NCBI GenBank assembly: GCA_046727575.1
Contig: JBKPCV010000240.1
Span: forward strand, 1-12,442
Length of the DNA stretch: 12,442 nucleotides
Reading direction: 5' to 3'
Source of the DNA: DASPTH01 sp046727575
Lineage (GTDB): Bacteria; Actinomycetota; Acidimicrobiia; IMCC26256; DASPTH01
A program made the translations under genes and the position numbers. Under the pieces are notes generated by a model that saw nothing but the letters and a program-made list of their open reading frames with translations, was not told the origin of the DNA and made no database searches. The stretch's first letter is position 1; each line of letters opens with the position of its first letter. Below, piece after piece: positions 7,032 through 12,442 of this stretch.

Positions 7032-7049
7032 GACGGAGAGACGGAGAGA
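7030..7049 (+). repeat. GAGACGGA tandem repeat carrying the ribosome site of the downstream gene
   Basis: Two and a half head-to-tail copies of GAGACGGA fill the whole gap between the stop at 7029-7031 and the ATG at 7050. The purine-rich copies (GGAGAG) supply the ribosome binding site, so copy-number change could alter spacing and expression of the second gene. Confidence 0.6.
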
Positions 7050-7874
7050 ATGATGCCCGAAACGACGCAGCGGCACCGCGCTCTGTCTCGTCTGGAGTCG
7101 GCCGAGCTCGTGAAGGCCGCCTTCGAGCTCACAGGGGTCGAGCTCAAACGACCCGAGTTTGGCAGCGCAGCGAACATCTCCGGTGTCCGCAGCCGAACGT
7201 TCACGTTCAGCCGGCGCCATGACAGCCGCACCGTGTTCGCCTCCGACACCCGATACGGCCATCTCGGGAGAGCGGGCGCGTGGACAGGGGCCGACCGGAC
7301 GGCAGTCGCTGCATGTCGCCGCGTGCTCCGAGCGGCTCGGGTGCCGGGGCGAGAGGTCGTCGCGATCGGCGTGCTCATGGAGTGGGGCACGGTGGCGGAA
7401 CACGTCGACGGTGAGGCGGCCCGCGTCGACGAGCCCGAGCTACTCCGCAAGCTCGCCCGAGCGCAACGCGCTGTTGACGGCCTTGCCGTGTGGTCGTCGT
7501 ACGCGACGGTCGGTCTGACCGCCGATGGCCACCTCGGCTGGCTCGAGTTGCACTGGCCCGAGCTCACGTCGGCCGTGTTGAAGGAGGCCGCCCTGCTCCG
7601 AGACCTCGTGCGGCGCGGCTTCGAGCCGCCCACGCTGCCCGACGCCAGAGTCGAATCGGTCGAGGCAGGTGTCCTTCACTCACCCGCGATCGGTTTCTTC
7701 ATGGATGTCACACCGGCCGTTCGCGTCGCCTACGCCGGTAAGGACCCCACGATCGGGCGGAAGCCGACGCTATATCTCGACCGCAGTGGCAACCTCGTCA
7801 CTCCCCCGCGCGACATCCGCCCAGCGGAGAAGGAGACGCGCGACCGGCCGTCGCCGGCCAATGCTCGCGGCTGA
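7050..7874 (+). CDS. hypothetical protein, partner of the DUF6345-like gene
   Basis: A 274-residue intact reading frame that I do not recognise. The N-terminal third contains an amphipathic helix (LESAELVKAAFEL) and a strand-rich part (SRTFTFSRR, TVFASDTRYGHLGRAG). The middle is helical, with an AACRRVLRAAR segment and LLRKLARAQRAV. Near residues 210-255 a beta-rich part reads AIGFFMDVTPAVRVAYAGKD, then DPTIGRKPTLYLD and SGNLVTPPRD. The last 25 residues are charged, Pro/Arg-rich and probably disordered. There is no signal peptide, membrane helix or cysteine cluster. It starts 18 bases after the DUF6345-like gene, within a tandem purine repeat, so the two are almost certainly co-transcribed. 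A second ATG at 7053 is an equal start candidate. The tight pairing suggests it is a substrate, regulator or inhibitor of the putative peptidase, which is speculation. Confidence 0.78.
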   Translation: MMPETTQRHRALSRLESAELVKAAFELTGVELKRPEFGSAANISGVRSRTFTFSRRHDSRTVFASDTRYGHLGRAGAWTGADRTAVAACRRVLRAARVPGREVVAIGVLMEWGTVAEHVDGEAARVDEPELLRKLARAQRAVDGLAVWSSYATVGLTADGHLGWLELHWPELTSAVLKEAALLRDLVRRGFEPPTLPDARVESVEAGVLHSPAIGFFMDVTPAVRVAYAGKDPTIGRKPTLYLDRSGNLVTPPRDIRPAEKETRDRPSPANARG

Positions 7875-7904
7875 AGATGCAACGGCACTCGGTACTTCCG
7901 CAGC

Positions 7905-7928
7905 CTCCGCAGGTCACAGTCTGCGGAG
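7905..7928 (+). terminator. perfect 8-bp hairpin after the gene pair, possible terminator
   Basis: CTCCGCAG (7905-7912), loop GTCACAGT, then CTGCGGAG (7921-7928), starting 30 bases after the stop of the unknown gene. Stem and position suit a transcription terminator, but no T-run follows, as is common in high-GC actinobacteria. Confidence 0.45.
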
Positions 7929-8251
7929 CGGGATGGCGACCTCCGCGGCTCGCACAGGCGCGGCGGAAGCCGAGATCATGAACCAGACCGGACACAATTA
8001 ATGAAACGACTTCGTCCCTTTCAACCGGGTTACCGATGGCGCTCGTGGGGCGGCTGATAGCTGCCGTTCCGCGCTACCGCCAGTGCGACAGAACCCCGAC
8101 AGAACGACCAGATGATGGCCTTGATTTCCGACGCGAGCGTCGCGGGCGACCGCTCAGTCAGGCGACTCGGGCTCGTCACCGGCCGATCGGCACCGTCGCT
8201 CACGCCGCCGCCGCGCGTGCGGCAACTCGGCCACGCCCCCCCTCCCCCACC
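7929..8251. other. intergenic stretch with a local AT-rich patch
   Basis: No convincing gene. At 7990-8023 the base composition drops sharply in GC (ACACAATTAATGAAACGAC) and holds a small hairpin: TGAAA (8002-8006) pairs with TTTCA (8019-8023), and inside it GAC pairs with GTC around a TTC loop. From about 8036 a frame is open in the + direction into the amidohydrolase remnant, but its first 70 codons are Arg/Ala/Pro-rich and look non-coding. Confidence 0.35.
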
Positions 8252-8717
8252 GATGACACTGCGGACGACGACGAGTACGCGCACCCGCGGGTCAAGGCGA
8301 TTCGCGACCGCCTGGTCCAGGACTCGTTGTGGTCGGATCACCCCGAGGTGCTCGACGACTGGTGGGCATGCGAGATCACGAGCGAAGCGGACTTCGTCGG
8401 TCTCTTCGTGGACCCGTTCCACTTTGGGTGCGAAGGCGACGACCGCATGGTGGCGGCGGCCGTCGACGGACGGCTCACCCCGATGGGCGCGCGTCTCAAG
8501 CCGATGCTGGGGTCGGACATCGGGCACTTCGATGTCACCGACATGCGCGACGTGGTCCCGAAGGCGCACGAGCTCGTCGACGAGCGCCTCATGAGCGAAG
8601 CCGACTTCCGCGACTCGCGTTCGCCAACGTCGTGCGCCTGCACGGCGGCATGAACCCGGCGTTCTTCAGGGAACGGTCGTGGAGAAGCAGGCCGCCGAGG
8701 TGCTCGCCGAGGGGTAG
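8252..8717 (+). pseudogene. amidohydrolase family protein, 3' remnant with two frameshifts
   Basis: The conceptual product matches the C-terminal third of metal-dependent amidohydrolases (TIM-barrel type) common in actinobacteria: HPRVKAIRDRLV, FHFGCEGDDRM, then LGSDIGHFDVTDMRDV, whose Asp belongs to the conserved GSD motif. The reading then moves through three frames. Up to EADFRD the first frame holds; after a missing base near 8614 the second gives FANVVRLHGGMNPAFFR; after another missing base near 8668 the third gives GTVVEKQAAEVLAEG and the stop at 8715-8717. The N-terminal barrel, with the HxH metal motif, is absent. Both shifts are single-base losses in short runs, so sequencing error is possible for them, but the loss of the first two thirds of the enzyme is not explained that way. 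Confidence 0.75.
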
Positions 8718-8733
8718 AGGGCGGAGCCGGGCG

Positions 8734-8750
8734 CGTCGTGAGACACGACG
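8734..8750. terminator. 7-bp perfect hairpin between convergent blocks, possible bidirectional terminator
   Basis: CGTCGTG (8734-8740), loop AGA, CACGACG (8744-8750), with further GCGC pairing possible on the outside. It lies between the + strand stop at 8717 and the - strand stop at 8761-8763, exactly where a shared terminator is expected. There is no T-tract on either strand. Confidence 0.5.
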
Positions 8751-8760
8751 AACCGCGCGC

Positions 8761-10291
8761 CTACCCGAGCTGTTCCTGCAGCCGGTACTTCAGCACCTTG
8801 CCACTCGCGTTGCGCGGCAGCTCGGTGACGATCTCAAGCCGTACCGGGATCTTCTGCACCGCGAGACCGGAACGCCGGCAAAACGACGCGATGTCGTGGA
8901 GCGTCGGAGCCGGCGTGCCGTCGCGTGCGACCACCACGGCGCAGCAACGCTCACCGAGCTCCGCGTCCGGCACACCGACGACTGCGACGTCGGCGATCGC
9001 GGGGTGCTCGTAGAGGACGTCCTCGACCTCTTTCGCCGCGATGTTCTCGCCCTTGCGGATGAATGATGTCCTTGAGCCGCCCGGTGATGACGAGGTAACC
9101 GCCGTCGTCGAGACGCTCGAGATCTCCCGTGCGGAACCAGCCGTCGTCATCGAACGCCTCGGCGTCGCGGGCGCGGTCGAGGTAGCCCTGGCAGATCTGC
9201 GGGCCCTGCGCCCGGACCTCGCCTTCGCCGCCGACCGCGGCGGGCACGCCGGCCGTCGTGACGACGCGCAGGGTCGCCCCCGCGACGGGTCGGCCGACCG
9301 TGGCGGCTCGCTTGTCGTCAGGGTCGGTCACGGAGCTGGCGGTGAGGAAGGGCGCCTCGGTGAGCCCGTACCACGCCAGCGCGCCGATCCCGCCGAGCTC
9401 GCGCCGCAGGTCGGCATGCAACCCGGGCGGCGTGGGCGCCGCGCCCGTCATGGTGGCGCGCAAGTCGGGGAACAGCGGGACCTCCGGCGCGCGGCGCTGC
9501 TGTTGGAGGCAGACGAGCGCCAGCGGCGTACCGCCCGCCGCGATGGTGAGCCCGTGCGCCGCCAGCACCGGCGGAGACCGTTCGGCGTCGAACTGCTCGA
9601 CGAGGATCGCGCCCGCACCGCTGAGGAGCTGTACGCAGAGCATGCCGATGCCGCCAATGTGCGTGAACGGGAACACCATTGGGTAGCGATCGCGCTCGTC
9701 GACCTCGTACGCCGCCGCGATCCCGCGTGACCCGGCGATGATCGACGCGTCGCTGTGACGCGCGCCCTTCGCCTCGCCGGTGGTGCCGCTCGTGTAGAAG
9801 ACCCAGCGCACGGCATGGGCATCGGCGGTGAGCGCGGGCAACGCGCCGCCGTCGAGCTCGGCGAGCGGGCCGTCGCACGCGAGCACACGGCAATCCAGCG
9901 CGAGCTCCTCCACGAGTCGTCCGACTTCGGCAACCGGGGCGAAACCTCGCCACGTCGACCGCCCCACGAACACCGACGGTTGCGACTGCGCCAGCATGAA
10001 GCGGAGCTCGCGTTCGCGGTAGATCGGCAGGATCGGGATCTGCACGGCGCCGATGCGGGCGACCACGGCCACGAGCACGAGCGCTTCCACGCACGTCGGC
10101 AGCTGCAAGCCGACCCTCGCGCCCGGCTCGATGCCCGAAGACCACAGCGACGCGGCCATCGACGACGCGCGGTCGCGATACTCCGAGAACGTCAGCCGGC
10201 GATCGTGCTCGTCGACCGCCAGCAGCGCGTCCGGTGACCGCGAGGCGCGGTCTTCCACCAGCGACCAGAACGTGTCGTCGTCACTCGGCAC
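8761..10291 (-). CDS. AMP-dependent acyl-CoA synthetase/ligase (one-base frameshift)
   Basis: An ANL-superfamily adenylating enzyme that would convert a carboxylic acid, ATP and CoA into the acyl-CoA. The first frame (10291 down to about 9061) holds the P-loop YTSGTTGEAKG (residues 166-176), the WYGLTE motif (307-312), and GWFRTGDL with Asp390 and Arg405 in VITGRLKDII. The second frame (about 9061 to 8761) holds RKGENIAAKEVEDVL, HPAIADVAVVGVPD and the C-terminal RNASGKVLKYRL with the acyl-adenylation Lys at about residue 498. Joining the frames by removing one base from ATCATTCATCCGC (about 9055-9067) restores a normal product of about 509 residues. GTG 10291 overlaps the TetR stop by 11 bases. 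The gene is either inactive or carries a sequence error; every other motif is intact, so error or very recent loss is likely. Confidence 0.88.
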
Positions 10292-10873
10292 GGAGGTACC
10301 CGTCGAGGAACAGCGCGCAGCACTCGTCGGCGATCTCGTCGACCGGGTGCCGGGGTGATCGGCTCAACCACCGGACGCTCATCCAGATCGCATCACGGAT
10401 GAACCGGTAGACGATGACCGGATCCAGCTCCTTCACGAAGCGGCCCTGGTCGATCCCGCCTGGATGGTCTCCATCCAGATCTTCTGCGTCTGGCTCGCCG
10501 TGCGCTTCATGTACGCGAAGCGCGGGAGCTGTGTGAGAGATCCGAAGTCCTTCTGGTAGATCTCGCACGCCGCCGGGTGCTCCGCGACGGAGTGGAACGA
10601 CGTGTGGATCAGCGCGCGAAGTTGCTCGACCGGGTCGTCGACGCCGGCGAGCGCGTCCCGCTAGCGCGAGCGGAGGTCGTCGAGGTAGGACGAGATGATC
10701 GTGTCGACGATCTCTTCCTTCGACGTGAAGTAGTGGTACAGGCTCCCCGAGAGCATGCCCACAGCGTCGCCGACGTCACGTACCGTCGTTGCGGCGATGC
10801 CGTTCCGCGCGAAGAGCTCCGCCGCGCCCGCCAGGATCTCGTCGCGCCGGTTGTTCGACGGAAGGCCGGCCAT
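10281..10873 (-). pseudogene. TetR family regulator, disrupted by a stop codon and a frameshift
   Basis: The N-terminal 70 codons form a textbook TetR DNA-binding domain: RRDEILAGAAELFARNG, TTVRDVGDAVGMLSGSLYHY, FTSKEEIVDTII. A TAG at 10661-10663 interrupts the frame, but the same frame continues sensibly beyond it (DALAGVDDPVEQLRALIHTS, CEIYQKDFGSLTQLPRF), so the TAG probably replaces a Tyr codon. Near 10455 one base is missing; the next frame gives IDQGRFVKELDPVIVY and ends with CCALFLDGYLRAE at 10281. Repaired, the protein would be about 197 residues, a normal TetR length. ATG 10873 has a GAAGG site at 10881-10885 overlapping the upstream MaoC stop. If the damage is real, control of this operon would be lost, though the N-terminal domain alone could still be made. 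Confidence 0.8.
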
Positions 10874-10883
10874 GCGCGCACCT

Positions 10884-11663
10884 TCAAATGCTTGATACCC
10901 ATGGGTCGGCGCGCGTCGTCTGCGCCGGCCTGGCCACGGTCGCGCGGCCGCGGTCCACCAGCACGTCGCCGCGCTCGTTGGCGACCCTGAACAGCACGAC
11001 GTCGTCTCCGCGCTCGTCGACCCCGGTGTCGCGAGCGTGCCACATCTCAGTGCGCAGGACCTCGCCGTTGTACCCCGCGGCCGCGAAGCGGCCCGAGATC
11101 GACCGCAACCACGCCGGATCGTCGTCGAAGAGACGGTGCACCAGCGCCCGGCACGCGAAGCCGAGGACGTTCTGGCCCATGAGGATGGGTTCCTTTAGCC
11201 GTGCTTGTCGGGCCGTCTGCGGGTCGGCGTGCAGCGGGTTCCGGTCGTTGCCCACGTAGCGATACCAGAGCGTCCGCACCGGCGACGTCGTGGCGAGCGC
11301 GAACGCGTCGGGCGCGCGCTCGGGCGCCGTTGTGGCGCTGCCTGCGACGGCCCCCGGGCCCCGCCGAACGAGCCGTGCCCGACCACGAACACGGCCGTCG
11401 ACGCGGTGAACATCCGTTGGCGGGTGGTGTTGTCCGTGGCGACGCTGTCGAGCACCACCAACGCGCCGGAGCCCTTGTCGTAGATGCCTGCGACGGTGGT
11501 CACTACGCTGACGTCGCCGAGCGCGGGCACGGGCCGGTGCACGGTGATCGACTGCTCCCCGGAGGGTTGCGCCGACCGAGAGCGCGTACAGCGCGCAGGC
11601 GTCTGGCGTCCACGTGTGCCGCTTCGGCGGCGACGATGCTCCGAGCCGGTCGGGGTACCTCAC
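10884..11663 (-). pseudogene. two-domain MaoC-type hydratase (hydratase 2), internally deleted and frameshifted
   Basis: Compared with actinobacterial double-hotdog enoyl-CoA hydratases of the mycobacterial HtdY type, three pieces are visible. The start (GTG 11663, overlapping the upstream TGA as GTGA) reads YPDRLG, then WTPDACALYALSVGATL. The second, in another frame from about 11556, reads GEQSITVHRPVP, then GIYDKGSGALVVLDS and SFGGARGP. The third, back in the first frame from about 11345, reads LWYRYVGNDRNPLHADP, then EPILMGQNVLGFACRAL, to the TGA at 10884-10886. Between the first two pieces about 45-50 residues normally present are missing, so this is a true internal deletion. The second shift lies in a GGGGCCCGGGGGCC run (about 11345-11360). 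The catalytic Asp and His of DRNPLH are kept, but the usual PILHG has Met for His. It would hydrate trans-2-enoyl-CoA if intact. Confidence 0.8.
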
Positions 11664-12442
11664 GATCGAGCCATCCCCGCGGCGAGCCGACGCCAGATGC
11701 GTTCGGGCGTGAGCGGCGCGTCGAGGTGCACGCCGAGCGCGTCGCACACCGCGTTGCGCACAGCCGCCACGGCGCCGATGGTGCCCGCTTCGCCGATGCC
11801 CTTGGCGCCGAGGGGGTTCACGTCGGTCGGGGTCTCGATGGGGTGCAGCTCGAAGCTGGGCAGCTCGGCGGCCGTGACGATCGGGTAGTCGGCGAGGCTC
11901 GTCGTGAGCGGGTTCCCGTGCTCGTCGAACCGCATCTCCTCGAACAGCGCCTCGGCGATGCCCTGCGCGAGGCCGCCGTGCAGCTGTCCTTCGGCCAGGA
12001 GGGGATTGACGATCGTCCCGGCATCGTCGACGGCGACGAGCCGCGTGACGCGCGCCGAGCCGGTCTCCGTGTCGAGCTCGACGACCGCGAGATGCGCCCC
12101 GAACGGAAAGGTCATCGATCCCGTGAACATCGCCGACTCCGACAGCGCATCGGCGTCGGCGTGCACCAAGAGGCGGTCCCAGTCGACGGTACGCGCGGGC
12201 GTGACCGCGACGTGGAAGCACCCACGGTCGCGGTCGAAGACCGTGTCCTCGGGTGCGACTTCGAGCAGGTCGGCCGCGACCGCGCGGGCGCGTGCCAGCA
12301 CCCCTTCGCACGCCCGACGGACCGCGGATCCCGCGAGCTGCACCGAACGTGACGAGTACGTGCCCACACCGGCGGGCACCCGATCGGTGTCGCCGTGGAC
12401 CACCTCGATCGCGTCGATCGGCAGACCGAGCGCGTCGCCCGC
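11660..12442 (-). CDS. molybdopterin-binding large subunit of xanthine/CO dehydrogenase-type hydroxylase (C-terminal part, cut by window edge)
   Basis: The frame is open to the right edge, so the N-terminal two thirds lie outside the window. The visible 260 residues are the C-terminal molybdenum-cofactor domain of the xanthine oxidase/CoxL superfamily: VVHGDTDRVP, GVGTYSSRSVQLAG, FGAHLAVVELDTETG, VDDAGTIVNPLLAEGQLHGG, and NPLGAKGIGEAGTIGA with the conserved active-site Glu (codon 11789-11791). The end ERIWRRLAAG is the normal C-terminus. Such subunits pair with a FAD subunit and a 2Fe-2S subunit and hydroxylate aldehydes, purines, N-heterocycles or CO. The CoxL signature loop lies upstream, so the substrate class cannot be decided. 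Its stop overlaps the MaoC start, and it is the only clean frame of this minus-strand operon. Confidence 0.9.
   Translation of the reverse strand, partial: AGDALGLPIDAIEVVHGDTDRVPAGVGTYSSRSVQLAGSAVRRACEGVLARARAVAADLLEVAPEDTVFDRDRGCFHVAVTPARTVDWDRLLVHADADALSESAMFTGSMTFPFGAHLAVVELDTETGSARVTRLVAVDDAGTIVNPLLAEGQLHGGLAQGIAEALFEEMRFDEHGNPLTTSLADYPIVTAAELPSFELHPIETPTDVNPLGAKGIGEAGTIGAVAAVRNAVCDALGVHLDAPLTPERIWRRLAAGMARS

Noticed and set aside
6075..7633. Two long minus-strand frames (6075-7403 and 6503-7633) opposite the gene pair
   Set aside because: Arg/Ser-rich composition, no recognisable domain, and they oppose better-supported + strand genes with ribosome sites.
7877..7979. Possible 33-residue peptide immediately after the unknown gene
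   Set aside because: No ribosome site, Pro/Arg-rich, and contains the terminator-like hairpin.
7798..7995. Minus-strand small frame with clustered cysteines (CGGCGSTECRC)
   Set aside because: The cysteines come from the GC-rich inverted repeat at 7905-7928; it overlaps the unknown gene and has no ribosome site.
8036..8251. Open frame upstream of and continuous with the amidohydrolase remnant
   Set aside because: Arg/Ala/Pro-rich with C-runs and no resemblance to the amidohydrolase N-terminus; treated as non-coding.
9041..10358. Several + strand frames across the acyl-CoA ligase
   Set aside because: Shadows of a minus-strand gene with all adenylation motifs.
1..12442. CRISPR arrays, rRNA and tRNA genes
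   Set aside because: No regularly spaced repeats and no rRNA or tRNA signatures seen on either strand.

Overview
The window is high-GC DNA with tightly packed genes that often overlap by 1 to 11 bases and frequent GTG starts. Its gene families (ACAD11-type acyl-CoA dehydrogenase, kinase-like phosphotransferase, SDR and MDR oxidoreductases, TetR regulators, MaoC hydratase, AMP-dependent ligase, CO/xanthine-dehydrogenase-type molybdoenzyme) are those of lipid- and xenobiotic-degrading Actinomycetota. An uncultured acidimicrobial or mycobacterial-type actinobacterium is the best guess; there is no rRNA or other direct taxonomic marker.

Left block (1-4989, + strand): six clean reading frames form one probable operon. 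They are the 3' part of an ACAD11-like acyl-CoA dehydrogenase, an APH-fold phosphotransferase, an NAD(P)H:quinone-type MDR oxidoreductase, a TetR regulator and two SDR dehydrogenases. The first two resemble the two halves of human ACAD10/ACAD11 and the LvaC/LvaA pair of Pseudomonas levulinate catabolism. This suggests phosphorylation of a 4-hydroxyacyl-CoA followed by phosphate elimination, with the SDRs and MDR handling the keto/hydroxy or enoyl steps. That pathway assignment is inference.

Middle block (4990-8760): a patchwork of decayed genes around one intact gene pair. It holds the frameshifted C-terminus of an MDR oxidoreductase (- strand), an internally deleted IS6-family element with a recognisable left inverted repeat, an intact two-gene unit (6276-7874), two hairpins, and the 3' remnant of an amidohydrolase with two frameshifts. 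The first gene of the intact unit looks like a clan-CD (caspase-hemoglobinase fold) protein of the DUF6345 type, with a visible His-Cys pair. The second is a 274-residue protein I do not recognise. This pair is the most interesting item in the window.

Right block (8761-12442, - strand): a convergent operon reading from the right edge: molybdopterin-binding large subunit (C-terminal part), two-domain MaoC hydratase, TetR regulator, AMP-forming acyl-CoA ligase. The last three are all damaged: an internal deletion plus frameshift, a nonsense codon plus frameshift, and a one-base insertion. Either the locus is decaying or the underlying assembly has indel errors. The internal deletions and the nonsense codons favour at least some true decay. 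A hairpin at 8734-8750 lies between the converging blocks and may terminate both.
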